From: Thermoguttaceae bacterium
GTDB taxonomy: Bacteria > Planctomycetota > Planctomycetia > Pirellulales > Thermoguttaceae
Assembly (NCBI GenBank): GCA_017405595.1
Contig: JAFRAC010000026.1
Span: forward strand, 62,001 to 126,000
Length of the DNA: 64,000 nucleotides
Direction: 5' to 3'
Of the stretch, positions 17,146 through 25,857 are shown one piece after another. Position numbers and translations under genes: made by a program. The stretch's first letter is position 1. Each line of letters opens with the position of its first letter. The notes beneath the pieces are model-generated. The model worked only from the letters and a program-made list of their open reading frames with translations, did no database searches and was not told where the DNA came from.

Positions 17146-17595
17146 ATGGACAAACAAGAACCGACACCCGAAGGGTTCCCCCCCGAACAAACCGGCGAGA
17201 TTCAGATCCGCGTCCGTTTTTCCGAAACCGATAAAATGGGGATCACCTGGCACGGAAACTACTTCTCGTGGTTCGAGATGGGGCGGACCGAGCTGCTGCG
17301 CAAAGAGGGAATCGCGTACAAAGATCTGGAAGAGAGCGGCGTCATGTTCGCCGTTGTCTCGGCGGAATGTTCATACAAGCTCCCGGCGCTGTACGATGAC
17401 CTCCTTACGCTCAAAACGCGCGTGGTCCGCGTGACCCCGATCCGGATCGAACACGAATACCGTCTCTATCGCGGCGACGTTCTCCTGGCTGTCGGCAAAA
17501 CCACCCTTGCCTCGGTCGACCGTGAGGGAAAGATCAGGCCGATCCCCGAAAATCTTGTAAAACTGTTCAAAAAGAGGGAAGAACAGGCCCGCTGA
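17146..17595 (+). CDS. Acyl-CoA thioesterase, YbgC/4-hydroxybenzoyl-CoA type hotdog protein
   Basis: This 149-residue single hotdog-fold thioesterase is cytosolic. The family signature RVRFSETDKMGITWHGNYFSWFEMGR contains the catalytic Asp29 (ETDKMG). The later LTLKTRVVRVTPIRIEHEYR and LAVGKTTLASVDREGK strands complete the fold. It hydrolyses acyl-CoA or acyl-ACP thioesters; the substrate is not predictable. The start at 17146 has AAAGGAAC about 9 bases before it; the frame is open further upstream but without homology. In many bacteria ybgC sits with tol-pal, but no Tol genes are seen here. It is divergent from the SDR gene, which may also handle acyl groups. Confidence 0.88.
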   Translation: MDKQEPTPEGFPPEQTGEIQIRVRFSETDKMGITWHGNYFSWFEMGRTELLRKEGIAYKDLEESGVMFAVVSAECSYKLPALYDDLLTLKTRVVRVTPIRIEHEYRLYRGDVLLAVGKTTLASVDREGKIRPIPENLVKLFKKREEQAR

Positions 17596-17674
17596 AAAGA
17601 GTTCCGGCACTTCCCGCAAAAACGAAAGGCGCCGAGACACTTTCCTTTTCGTCATTCGAAAAACCGGCCCGCGG

Positions 17675-18751
17675 TCAGAAATCGTACCAGAAGCCGAGTC
17701 CAAGTTTCTTCTGGTAGGTGTCGTGGAACTGGTATTGGTCGTCGCACCCGCAGTAGAACTCGGCGCCGATCCGGAAAAGGCCGTTATCCGACTTGCGCCA
17801 CTGCCAGCCGATCTGGGAATTGACGTAACCGCCGAAATCAAGCTCCTGGAAAAGATGACCGTGAACGGCGGCAAAAGGAGCGCCGCGCCAGGCTCGTTCC
17901 ACGGAATAGACCGGACTGAATTCGGCACCCATCTGAAATTCCCACGGGGAAGTCGTCTCGCCCGCGTTAAACGCCCAGCCTGCCTCGCCGTAAAGGCGCA
18001 GCGCCGAAGTCGGTTTAAAGGCAATTCCCAGAAAGATCTCGTCCCGTACGTAATGAACCTTTTCCCGGAAATGGTCGAGCAGGTAGTTGTCCCCCAAGTG
18101 GGAGCTGACATGGTAGTAACCGGTCTTGAGCTGCCAGAACCTTGTGCCGTAGGTGATCGGAAGCCCGGCACGGTAATCGGTCGCCGCCAGATTGCGCCGC
18201 CGCTCAAAGTCGAGACGCAGCAGCGCCGCCCCTTCCATATCGATCTGAAACCCTTCCGGCTGAACCGCGTCTTCGGTGCCGTATCGGAAAAGGGGAACCC
18301 GCCCCCCCAGCGAAATATCCCAGAGCCAGCCGTAATCAGAATCCCGGGTAAATATCGACTGGAGCCGGGACTCTTTGCGCCCGGCCAAATAGGCCGGGTA
18401 GAGAGTTCCTTGGGGAAGGAGCTGGGGGGTCCATCGAACCGGCCCGGTGTAGAAACCGCCGGCAAACGGCTCTTCCTGCCACTCGGAATAAGAGTTCACA
18501 AAACCGGCGGAGCCGGTGCTCCATACCGGCGAAGGCCTTCCCGGCACGTAAGCCCCGGACCAATCGGCTGACCAGCCGGCAGCCTGGCCGCCGCCGAACG
18601 AAGAACTGCTCGCCCAACCGCTGTCCCCTTCGGCTCCGGACGCCCAATAGAGAGCGGCCGGATCGGCGCCCGCTTGGGCAAAAAGACGCACCGATCCCAA
18701 AAGGACCAGGACGAAGAAGAACGGTTTGAGAGATAATGGGCTGCGAAACAC
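17675..18751 (-). CDS. DUF1207-family outer-membrane protein
   Basis: This 358-residue protein starts at a GTG with AGGAG about 10 bases upstream. A signal peptide covers residues 1-26 (FFFVLVLLGSVRLFAQA). A Ser/Gly/Trp-rich stretch follows, then the DUF1207 body, recognisable by LPQGTLYPAYLAGRKESR. Alternating aromatic strands and a C-terminal GLGFWYDF ending in Phe suggest an outer-membrane beta-barrel. The family is known mainly from planctomycetes and some proteobacteria and has no established function. It stands alone, divergent from the heme-motif protein gene. Two Cys in FYCGCDD near the C-terminus are unusual for a barrel. Confidence 0.8.
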   Translation of the reverse strand: MFRSPLSLKPFFFVLVLLGSVRLFAQAGADPAALYWASGAEGDSGWASSSSFGGGQAAGWSADWSGAYVPGRPSPVWSTGSAGFVNSYSEWQEEPFAGGFYTGPVRWTPQLLPQGTLYPAYLAGRKESRLQSIFTRDSDYGWLWDISLGGRVPLFRYGTEDAVQPEGFQIDMEGAALLRLDFERRRNLAATDYRAGLPITYGTRFWQLKTGYYHVSSHLGDNYLLDHFREKVHYVRDEIFLGIAFKPTSALRLYGEAGWAFNAGETTSPWEFQMGAEFSPVYSVERAWRGAPFAAVHGHLFQELDFGGYVNSQIGWQWRKSDNGLFRIGAEFYCGCDDQYQFHDTYQKKLGLGFWYDF

Positions 18752-18990
18752 CGTGCCGGCACTCCTGAGGGAGAAAATTCAGAGGGAATCGTACTCTTTT
18801 ACCGGGGAAAAAAGAAGATCAATTCCCTCCCGCCGCATTCAAATTCGGGGTGGTTTTCTTTCGGAAAAAGCTTTAAAATCGCGCCGGTTTTTCGGCGGTA
18901 CCGTGGCCGTTTCCCGCCGAGCCGTCCGGGGCTGCAACCGCTGCGGTCGTCACAGAACATTCAGAAAGAAGATCCTCCCCTTTTACGGAA

Positions 18991-20256
18991 ATGATTTCCC
19001 GCGGTTTTGTTTTTCGAACTCTCTTCCTCCTCTCGGCGCTGGCCTTCCTGCCGGCGGCGAACAGTCTCTTTTCGGAAGAGCCCGGCACTCCGTCCGGAAA
19101 TCAATTCTTTCTGACCTCGCAGGAAAAGCTCTACGAAGGAGTGCCGGAAGACCGCGGCGACTCGTGGCTCATCAAGCCGCCGGGCCAGTCGGGCGGACTT
19201 CTCATCTCGAAACTCGATATTCTCTTCATCGGGGATACCCGCGAGTCGGTCTTTGAATTTCGGAAGAGCCGCCTTCCCGCCGGGAACTATGCCGCAGTCT
19301 CGAAACTCGCCGAATGGGGAACGCGGAACCAGCTTTCCGAACAGGCGCTCCGTCTTCTCGAAGAGACCGCCGCCGAGGCCGATCCGGAGACCCGGATCGT
19401 TCTCCGGCGCCAAATCGAACGGATCGGGTATGTTGAACGTCTGAAAAAGGAAGCGGAAGACCGGCTCAGCGAACCGGAAAGCGGCCAGAACGCCCGGCCG
19501 GCGAAAGATCCGGAACAGGTCCGTCTCGAAGAGTTCGGCCGCCAGGTTCCCCTCTCGGTGCAAGACGCCTACGCCCGAAAAATCCAGCCGCTCCTTCTGC
19601 GCCGGTGCGCCGCTGCCGGCTGCCACGATGCCGAAACACCGGAAAACGGATTCATGCTGGTCAAACCGCAGCGGCGTACCGCCCGTTACGGAAACCTGGC
19701 GAACCTCGAACAGATTCTGCGTCGGACCGATTTCACGGTGCCGGCGTCGAGCCGGATCTTAAACCATCCGGAGATCATCGACCAATACGGCCAGCAGGTC
19801 TACCCTTTCGGCAGCGACACGAACAGCCTGAAAGATTACAAGCTCTTTTCGGAATGGGTTCTTTCACTCGGAAAGAAGATCAGCAAACCGATTCGATTTA
19901 CGGAACCGATGACCGGGGCATACGCCGCTTCAGCCGGGAACGAAAAAGAGACCCGTCAAGAAGATGTGCCGGCCGGTCCGGCGGCGCAGCCGGCGGGTTT
20001 CGAGTCGCGCTATGCGCGAACGCCCCAACCGGCGCCGGCCGGCGCGCCGCGGCCCCTCGATTTAACCGAACCGTCCGATGAAACCGCCCCGCCGGCGGGG
20101 CCGAAATACAGGCGCCTTCCCGCGCCGGCCGAGTTCCCTTCCCTTTCGGTCATCGAGGAACCGACGATTCGCGACGAATTCGACCCCGAACCGTTCAACT
20201 CAAAATACCATCCGGAAGGCAAGCCTTCGGCCGCCGAAAACACGCCTCTGGAATGA
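18991..20256 (+). CDS. Secreted protein with CX4CH heme-type motif (planctomycete type)
   Basis: This 421-residue protein has a signal peptide at 1-29 (LFLLSALAFLPAANSLFSEE). A middle region with paired helices is followed by RCAAAGCHDA, where Cys206-X4-Cys211-His212 resembles a c-type heme site with four spacer residues instead of two. The ENGFMLVKP and YGNLANLEQIL stretches after it are typical of planctomycete proteins with a single such motif. The last 100 residues are Pro/Ala-rich and probably disordered. It would act in the periplasm. Heme binding is inferred; the motif could instead form a disulfide. It is convergent with the next gene and no cytochrome maturation gene is seen. Confidence 0.65.
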   Translation: MISRGFVFRTLFLLSALAFLPAANSLFSEEPGTPSGNQFFLTSQEKLYEGVPEDRGDSWLIKPPGQSGGLLISKLDILFIGDTRESVFEFRKSRLPAGNYAAVSKLAEWGTRNQLSEQALRLLEETAAEADPETRIVLRRQIERIGYVERLKKEAEDRLSEPESGQNARPAKDPEQVRLEEFGRQVPLSVQDAYARKIQPLLLRRCAAAGCHDAETPENGFMLVKPQRRTARYGNLANLEQILRRTDFTVPASSRILNHPEIIDQYGQQVYPFGSDTNSLKDYKLFSEWVLSLGKKISKPIRFTEPMTGAYAASAGNEKETRQEDVPAGPAAQPAGFESRYARTPQPAPAGAPRPLDLTEPSDETAPPAGPKYRRLPAPAEFPSLSVIEEPTIRDEFDPEPFNSKYHPEGKPSAAENTPLE

Positions 20257-20310
20257 CCCGCGCCCCCGCGAGGGGGGGCCGGATTCCCCTCCTGCGGCTG
20301 TCTTTCGGCG

Positions 20311-22323
20311 CTATTGCTGCTGGGCAGGACGCGGAGGAAGATCCCCCTGCATCAGGCTTTGGTTCGGCAGATCGCTCATATTGCTTGTATTATAAGCGTT
20401 CCCCACCGCGTTTTCGCTCAAAGCCTGTTCCTGCGGCGTATAAGGTTCGCCGAACATCGCGCCGTTGTTCGGGATCGGCTGCGCCCCCGAAATGTAGCTG
20501 CCGTCCATCGGCATCGGCTGGCTGACATTCTGGAACGGCTGGTCCGGGAAGGTCATCTCGGGCATCACCATCTGGCTGTTCATCTGGCCGGGGAACGGTG
20601 TCGTCGAAAGGTTCCCTTTCCCGTCGTCCCAAACCATACTCCCTTCGGTAATCCGGATCTCTTTCCCGGAACTGTCGGTGATGGTGGTCTGATAACCGCC
20701 GGGAATCCCGCCGGGCGCGGTCATCTGCTGTTCTTTTTGGAGGCGCTCCATCTGTTCCCGCTGCGCCTGCGCGTATTTTGCCTGCTGAAGTTCATATTCG
20801 TAGGCGCGCATATGCTCTTCGTATTCCTGCTTGCTCATCCAGATCGGACGTTTCGGCGGCGGGGAGGGGAGCGGAGGAGCCTGCGTCTGCTGCTGATTGG
20901 CGTAGGCGGGAGCACTGCCGGCATTCGAGTAGTCGGGGAGCGGATTGCCGTTCCGGTCCTTGCCGGTAAAGACCCCGAACCCGAACTGGAAAATCGGGTT
21001 GACCGAAAACTGATGCGGATCGGTCAGCTGGGGATGACCGGCAGAACGGCTTTCGCGCACAGCTTCCTGCGCCGCCTGTCCCGAACCGGGCGCCGAAGCG
21101 GACTGGTTCACCGAAGCGGTCTTATCGACCACGGAATCGCGGGTGTCGCGGCCGGCCAGTTTTCGTTCTTCTCCCGATTCGCTGTCAGACCAGGCCTTGA
21201 TCTCCTCTCCTTCACGGGAAGGCGGCGTTGAAAAATCGGCGGTCTGCTTCTTTTCCGAAACGGGGGCAAACGAGACCGTCTGCGGAAGAGTATCGACCCA
21301 GCTGGTTTCGTTGCCGTTCAGATTAACCGTACTGACCGTGCGCAGATAGAACGGCTGGCTGTCGCTGCCGTCCGAAGAGAACCAGTAGCCCGAACCGTTC
21401 AGGTTCAGTTCGGCGGCCTCCGGGGTAACCGGAGTCCACGGTCCGTCGGGGGTCGGCGCCCGCTCGATACTGACTTTTCCCTCCGATTCGGGCTGGCCGC
21501 ATTCGCTGGGGCGGAACCAGGTGATCGAAAGGGCCGGTTCCCCTTTTGAGGTCCCCCGCTGAATCCATCGGATCTTGCCCGGATAGGGGATTTCGGCCGT
21601 TGAGTTGGCGCCGGGACTGAACGGGTCGGCGGGCTGCGCCGCCGATCCCATCTCGTCGAGACGCGAGGTCAGCGCATCGCTCCCGTCGGCGGAAGTCTGC
21701 TGGATCGTGCTGCTGCTCTGGGTCAGATTCAAAAGCTCCTGAGCCATCCGGTCTCCGCCGTTTTCGGCCGGGGAAGCCGACGAGACGCCGCTGCCGGTAT
21801 CGATCATAAACTTCTGCGCTCTGGTGGCGGAATCGGTTCCGTCCTGGTGGACCAGATGGAGCGCAAACCAGTATTCCCCGTCCTTCGGGGCCTCGAACTG
21901 GAAATTGTCCCCTTCGGCGGCAGGCCGGGGCGCGCCGTACTCATGCCAGTTTTCGCCGCGGTCGTCGGAATAGAGAAGCCCCTTCGAAATCACTCCGTTC
22001 GCATCGTACGAAGAGGCGGGGAACGGAATCGAAATATTCCGCCGATTCAGCTGTACCGGCGGGACCTGCGGGATCACAATGTTGACCTTCTGAACCCCTT
22101 CCTCTCCGGAACCCTCTTCGAGAGAACGAAGGGCGATCGGCGCGGGAGCGTACTGAAAAAAGACCGCACTTTTATTGCTGAATTCTGACCGTTCGTTTAT
22201 AATGGGGCTTTGGGCGGCGGCGTTGTTTAACTGCGTTGCGGCCGAAAGGCAAAAGAAGAGCGGGAAAGCATAAAGCCACCCTTCCCTTTTTTTCAATCCC
22301 TTGAATCCAATCCGTCTTTCCAT
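20311..22323 (-). CDS. Large secreted protein with Asp-box and FN3-like region, unknown function
   Basis: This 670-residue protein is not recognised as a named family. The ATG at 22323 has CAAGGAG 8-10 bases upstream and begins with a signal peptide (residues 1-38, LYAFPLFFCLSAATQ). An Asp-box at 119-126 (S-x-D-x-G-x-x-W in YSDDRGENW) is followed by a beta-rich segment (GDNFQFEAPKDGEYWFALHL). A region around 270-370 resembles a fibronectin type III fold (SIERAPTPDGPWTPV). The rest is Ser/Gln/Pro-rich, with a charged helix near residues 510-560 (KQEYEEHMRAYEYELQQAK) and a Met/Pro/Gln-rich tail. It is probably a cell-surface or periplasmic scaffold. An inverted repeat lies upstream. Confidence 0.6.
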   Translation of the reverse strand: MERRIGFKGLKKREGWLYAFPLFFCLSAATQLNNAAAQSPIINERSEFSNKSAVFFQYAPAPIALRSLEEGSGEEGVQKVNIVIPQVPPVQLNRRNISIPFPASSYDANGVISKGLLYSDDRGENWHEYGAPRPAAEGDNFQFEAPKDGEYWFALHLVHQDGTDSATRAQKFMIDTGSGVSSASPAENGGDRMAQELLNLTQSSSTIQQTSADGSDALTSRLDEMGSAAQPADPFSPGANSTAEIPYPGKIRWIQRGTSKGEPALSITWFRPSECGQPESEGKVSIERAPTPDGPWTPVTPEAAELNLNGSGYWFSSDGSDSQPFYLRTVSTVNLNGNETSWVDTLPQTVSFAPVSEKKQTADFSTPPSREGEEIKAWSDSESGEERKLAGRDTRDSVVDKTASVNQSASAPGSGQAAQEAVRESRSAGHPQLTDPHQFSVNPIFQFGFGVFTGKDRNGNPLPDYSNAGSAPAYANQQQTQAPPLPSPPPKRPIWMSKQEYEEHMRAYEYELQQAKYAQAQREQMERLQKEQQMTAPGGIPGGYQTTITDSSGKEIRITEGSMVWDDGKGNLSTTPFPGQMNSQMVMPEMTFPDQPFQNVSQPMPMDGSYISGAQPIPNNGAMFGEPYTPQEQALSENAVGNAYNTSNMSDLPNQSLMQGDLPPRPAQQQ

Positions 22324-22410
22324 AACGATGGCTCCTTGTGCCGGACGGGGCTGCCGTCCGATAAATAGAGAGTGTTCTTCGTAGGAATCGGATTGACGTT
22401 TACCGAACCT

Positions 22411-22444
22411 GACTGTTATTTTAAAATTTCCCAATGTAACAGTC
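22411..22444. promoter_or_regulatory. Perfect 8-bp inverted repeat between divergent genes
   Basis: GACTGTTA (22411-22418) and TAACAGTC (22437-22444) are exact reverse complements 18 bases apart, around an AT-rich core with a possible TAAAAT -10 for the minus-strand gene. It lies between the large secreted protein and the SHOCT-like gene and could be a binding site for a dimeric regulator. Confidence 0.4.
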
Positions 22445-22505
22445 GTTCCGAAGGAGATAAAAAAAGCGGTTGTTCCGTTTGTACCAATTATAAGGATTTC
22501 GCTCG

Positions 22506-23018
22506 ATGCCTCGCCGCATTCTGAACCGTCTTCAGATCTTTCTTTCGGGCTTCCGGGCCGCTCTCCCCCCTCAAATCCGCTCCGTACGGCTTCGCTGGCG
22601 CCGTCCGCAGCCCGGCTTGCCTCTTTTCGTCCTTTTCCCCCTCTTTGCCGCCCGCCAGCTCGATGCTTCCAAAATCACTGAACTGCTTCTCTGGATCTTC
22701 GCGTTCGTTGCCTATGTTGTTCTTGGGGTCGTGATTTTGATGCGGATCAGCCGCAGCATCAAAGGAGAGCGTTCCCGGGACTCCTATGGGGGGGACGCCG
22801 AGCTGTTCCGCGAACTTTACCGCAAAAAACTGATTTCCGACAAAGAGTACAAAACCATTCAGACCCGCCTGCGTGACCAGCTGGTCAAAGAAGTCCTCAG
22901 CAGTCCGGCCGCCGATCCCCGTCAAAAGAACCGGTTCGCCTCCTCCGAACCCGACGAAACCGAGAAACTTCTCCGCCTGCAGGCTCTTCTGCGCGAAACC
23001 CCCTCGCACCGGCGCTGA
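22506..23018 (+). CDS. Small membrane protein with SHOCT-like C-terminal helix
   Basis: This 170-residue protein has a basic N-terminus and one clear membrane segment at about residues 60-78 (ITELLLWIFAFVAYVVLGVVIL). A cytoplasmic segment follows with AELFRELYRKKLISDKEYKTIQTRL, which resembles SHOCT-type short helical motifs (growth of L followed by I-[ST]-x-E-E/K-Y). The C-terminus is charged. AAGGA lies about 11 bases before the ATG. The first 50 residues have no clear homology, so a later start is possible. Function is unknown. It lies upstream of clpX on the same strand, separated by a large hairpin. Confidence 0.6.
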   Translation: MPRRILNRLQIFLSGFRAALPPQIRSVRLRWRRPQPGLPLFVLFPLFAARQLDASKITELLLWIFAFVAYVVLGVVILMRISRSIKGERSRDSYGGDAELFRELYRKKLISDKEYKTIQTRLRDQLVKEVLSSPAADPRQKNRFASSEPDETEKLLRLQALLRETPSHRR

Positions 23019-23129
23019 CTTCCCGGGATTTGTGACGGTTCTTCCTTTTCTGCCGGTCGGAAAGGATAAAAGAGAGCGGGGGCTCCTCCTCCCTTTCCGG
23101 GCGGGAAAAAGCCGATAAAGAGGCGGGCG

Positions 23130-23189
23130 GGGTGCGCTTTTCTTTTTTTCCCGCATCTTATCGCGGGAAAAAACCGCCTGAGCGCACCC
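23130..23189 (+). promoter_or_regulatory. Nested hairpin upstream of clpX
   Basis: An outer stem GGGTGCGC (23130-23137) with GCGCACCC (23182-23189) encloses an inner perfect stem TTTTTTCCCGC (23144-23154) with GCGGGAAAAAA (23163-23173). It ends 31 bases before the clpX ATG. It may end the upstream transcript or be a structured clpX leader. Confidence 0.55.
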
Positions 23190-23220
23190 ATGTTTTCCGG
23201 CAAAAGTTTCACGAGAGATC

Positions 23221-24501
23221 ATGTCCTCCGGGCAAGACTTACCCCCAACCCGTTACGGCAGCTACCCGCCGCGGAAATTCTGTTCCTTCTGCGGTAAAGG
23301 GGGAAGCGAGACCGGTACGCTTGTCGAAGGGCGGAACAACAACCATATCTGCCGCGACTGTGCCGAACAGGCCCTGGCGGCGATCCGCCGCGAACAGAAC
23401 CGAAAATTCGGTCACCGGATCGCCTGGCAGGTCCCCTCGCCGCGCCAGATTGTGGAAAGTCTCAACGAGTACGTGGTCGGCCAGTCTCATGCCAAAAAAG
23501 TTCTGGCTGTCGCGGTACACAACCACTACAAAAGACAGCTCTTCTCGACACCTCCCGGCGCGGTTCAGCTCGACAAGTCGAACATTCTCCTCCTCGGACC
23601 GACCGGTTCGGGAAAAACCCTCCTCGCGCAGACGCTGGCCAAAATCATCGACGTCCCGTTTGCGATCGGCGACGCCACCACCCTGACCGAGGCGGGTTAT
23701 GTGGGTGAAGATGTTGAAAACCTCCTTCTCAAACTGATCGGCGCCGCCGACAACGATATCGCGATTGCCGAACGGGGAATCATCTACATTGACGAGATCG
23801 ACAAGATCGGCAAACGGAACCAGAATGTCTCGATCACCCGCGACGTTTCGGGGGAAGGCGTTCAGCAGGCTCTCCTGAAGATGCTCGAAGGGACCATTGC
23901 CAACGTTCCGGCGCACGGGGGGCGGAAACACCCCGAACAGCAGTATCTGCAGATCGATACCTCGCAGATTCTTTTCATTTGCGGGGGGACCTTCGTCGGG
24001 CTCGAAGAGATTATCAAGCGCCGGGTCGGCAAAACGCAAATCGGGTTTGCCGCTCAGGAACCCGGAACACTCAAACGGGAGGAAAGTCTTCTGCCGCAGG
24101 TTACCGCCGAAGATCTGTACGAGTTCGGAATGATCCCCGAACTTGTCGGCCGCCTGCCGGTCCTCAGCACACTCGACCCGTTAGAGGAAGAGACACTGGT
24201 GCGCGTTCTGCGCGAACCGCGCAACGCGCTGGTCAAGCAGTATAAACGTCTCTTTATGATGGAAGACGCGCATATCGAATTTACCGAAGAGGCGCTCCGC
24301 GCCCTCGCCCGCCAGGCGCTCGAACGGAAAACCGGTGCCCGCGGGCTCCGTTCGATCACCGAAACGCTCCTGCTCGACGCGATGTTCCAGCTCCCCGACC
24401 AGATCAAGGGATGCCGCTACATCATCACCAAAGAGATGGTCGAGGGGAAAGAGCCGGTTCGTCCCCTTCCCTACAGTACGCTGATGAACCGGATCGCCTA
24501 G
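23221..24501 (+). CDS. clpX: ClpX, ATP-dependent unfoldase subunit of ClpXP
   Basis: This 426-residue AAA+ protein recognises tagged substrates, unfolds them and feeds ClpP. The N-terminal zinc domain has Cys21/Cys24 and Cys44/Cys47. Walker A is GPTGSGKT at 126-133, the pore loop is GYVGEDVEN, Walker B is IIYIDEIDK, and the ClpP-binding loop carries IGF in TQIGFAAQE. The C-terminal small domain is complete. No clpP or tig is next to it in this window, unlike the common tig-clpP-clpX order. It can degrade tmRNA-tagged proteins; tmRNA is also present here and its tag ends in Ala-Ala. Confidence 0.97.
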   Translation: MSSGQDLPPTRYGSYPPRKFCSFCGKGGSETGTLVEGRNNNHICRDCAEQALAAIRREQNRKFGHRIAWQVPSPRQIVESLNEYVVGQSHAKKVLAVAVHNHYKRQLFSTPPGAVQLDKSNILLLGPTGSGKTLLAQTLAKIIDVPFAIGDATTLTEAGYVGEDVENLLLKLIGAADNDIAIAERGIIYIDEIDKIGKRNQNVSITRDVSGEGVQQALLKMLEGTIANVPAHGGRKHPEQQYLQIDTSQILFICGGTFVGLEEIIKRRVGKTQIGFAAQEPGTLKREESLLPQVTAEDLYEFGMIPELVGRLPVLSTLDPLEEETLVRVLREPRNALVKQYKRLFMMEDAHIEFTEEALRALARQALERKTGARGLRSITETLLLDAMFQLPDQIKGCRYIITKEMVEGKEPVRPLPYSTLMNRIA

Positions 24502-24539
24502 GAGGGGAACAGGAGCCGCCGCGTCCGGCGTTCTTCGCC

Positions 24540-24568
24540 TTTACCCTGCCGCCGGTGCGTGCTATAAT
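24540..24568 (+). promoter_or_regulatory. Promoter for the KAS III transcript
   Basis: TTTACC (24540-24545), a 17-bp spacer and a perfect TATAAT (24563-24568) lie about 105 bases before the KAS III GTG. The -10 is bracketed by GCCGG and CCGGC (24551-24575), an inverted repeat that could be an operator or chance. Confidence 0.6.
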
Positions 24569-24583
24569 AGCCGGCGATTGGGG

Positions 24584-24652
24584 AATGGACCTCCAAAAAC
24601 AGCTCAAACGGATTTTCGCGGACCGCTTCGGCCCGGAAATCTTTCAGCGATA
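24584..24652 (+). CDS. Possible 22-residue leader peptide before the KAS III gene
   Basis: An ATG about 10 bases after the predicted transcription start opens a 22-codon frame ending in TAA at 24650-24652. The peptide (MDLQKQLKRIFADRFGPEIF plus QR) is an amphipathic helix vaguely like the start of an acyl carrier protein. It ends 20 bases before the KAS III GTG. It could be a leader peptide or simply an untranslated leader; evidence is weak. Confidence 0.22.
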
Positions 24653-24672
24653 AGAAAGAATCGGAAAAAAGA

Positions 24673-25716
24673 GTGAACAAAGCCCGCATTCGCGCCATCG
24701 CCAGCCACATTCCGAGCGGCCGTCTGACAAACGACGAATTAATCCGCCGCTTCACGGGATGGACCGCTGAAAAGATGGAAAGGAAACTCGGCATTGTCAG
24801 CCGCCCGATCATCGAAGAGGGAAAAACCTCTGTCGATATGGCGGTTTCGGCGGGGGAGAATCTCTTCCGCAGCGGCGTTTGTGCCCCGAAGGATATCGAT
24901 TTTCTTGTCCTTTGCACTCAGACCCCCGACTATTTCCTCCCCTCCTCGTCCTGTATCATTCAGGAGCGGCTCGGTATTCCGAAATCGTGCGGCGCCTTCG
25001 ATTTTAATCTGGGGTGCAGCGGTTACGTTTACGGACTGGGAATCGCCAAAGGCCTTCTCGAAACAGGGCTGGCCAGGAATCTGCTCCTGATCACAAGCGA
25101 AGCCTATTCCCGCTACATCAATCCCGATGACCGGGTCAGCCGTCCTCTCTTCGGCGACGCCGCCACCGCGACGCTCATTTCCGCCGACGCGCCCGAATCG
25201 GCCCTCCCGATCGGTCCGTTCCGGTTCGGCACCGACGGCAGCGGCGCCGACCTTCTGATCGTCAGGGCCGGCGCCCAGCGCATGCCTGCCAGCGCGGCCA
25301 CCAAAGAGCCGAAAATCGACATCCGCGGGAACTACCATTCCGATGAGCAGATTCAAATGAGCGGGCCGGGCATCTTCAACTTTGCCATCGACGAGGTTCC
25401 CCCCCTCATCACCGCCATCCAAAAAGACTGCGCCGATCTCGCAAAACCGATCGACAGCTACATCTTTCACCAGGCGAACAACTACATGCTCGCCCGCCTG
25501 CGGGAACTCTGCGGCTTGGAGAACCAGCGTTACTACGTCAATATGCGCGAGCGGGGGAACACCGTCTCGAGCAGCATTCCGATCGCCATGGGGGACGCGT
25601 TCCGGGAAGGCTTTCTCCATCGGGGTGAATCGGCCGTCCTGGTCGGTTTCGGCGTCGGCCTCTCCTGGGGAGCGTGCCGCGTCGAGCTGGACAATGACTT
25701 TGTCCTAATCAACTGA
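24673..25716 (+). CDS. 3-oxoacyl-[ACP] synthase III (KAS III/FabH-like)
   Basis: This 347-residue thiolase-fold condensing enzyme starts at GTG. The KAS III catalytic triad is visible: Cys115 in NLGCSGYVYG, His266 in FHQANNYM, and Asn296 in RGNTVSSSIP. FabH proper joins acetyl-CoA to malonyl-ACP to start fatty-acid synthesis. Relatives make other ketides or branched products, and the gene is not in a fab cluster here, so I leave the symbol empty. It has its own promoter and a very strong terminator after it. An ACP-like leader peptide may precede it. Confidence 0.88.
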   Translation: MNKARIRAIASHIPSGRLTNDELIRRFTGWTAEKMERKLGIVSRPIIEEGKTSVDMAVSAGENLFRSGVCAPKDIDFLVLCTQTPDYFLPSSSCIIQERLGIPKSCGAFDFNLGCSGYVYGLGIAKGLLETGLARNLLLITSEAYSRYINPDDRVSRPLFGDAATATLISADAPESALPIGPFRFGTDGSGADLLIVRAGAQRMPASAATKEPKIDIRGNYHSDEQIQMSGPGIFNFAIDEVPPLITAIQKDCADLAKPIDSYIFHQANNYMLARLRELCGLENQRYYVNMRERGNTVSSSIPIAMGDAFREGFLHRGESAVLVGFGVGLSWGACRVELDNDFVLIN

Positions 25717-25752
25717 AAGAAGACCGGATCATCCCGTAAAAGGGCCTTGCGC

Positions 25753-25800
25753 AAAACCGCGTGCCGAAAGGAAAAGCATCTCCTTTCGGCACGCGGTTTT
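25753..25800. terminator. Bidirectional terminator between KAS III and Gfo/Idh genes
   Basis: A perfect 20-bp stem with an 8-base loop has arms 25753-25772 and 25781-25800. The arms begin AAAACCGCG and end CGCGGTTTT, so either strand yields a U-tract. It separates two convergent genes. Confidence 0.93.
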
Positions 25801-25857
25801 CATGTTTTCCGGCAAGAGGCGCGGCGGAAACCGGCGGGGCGCCTCCTGAACCCGAAA

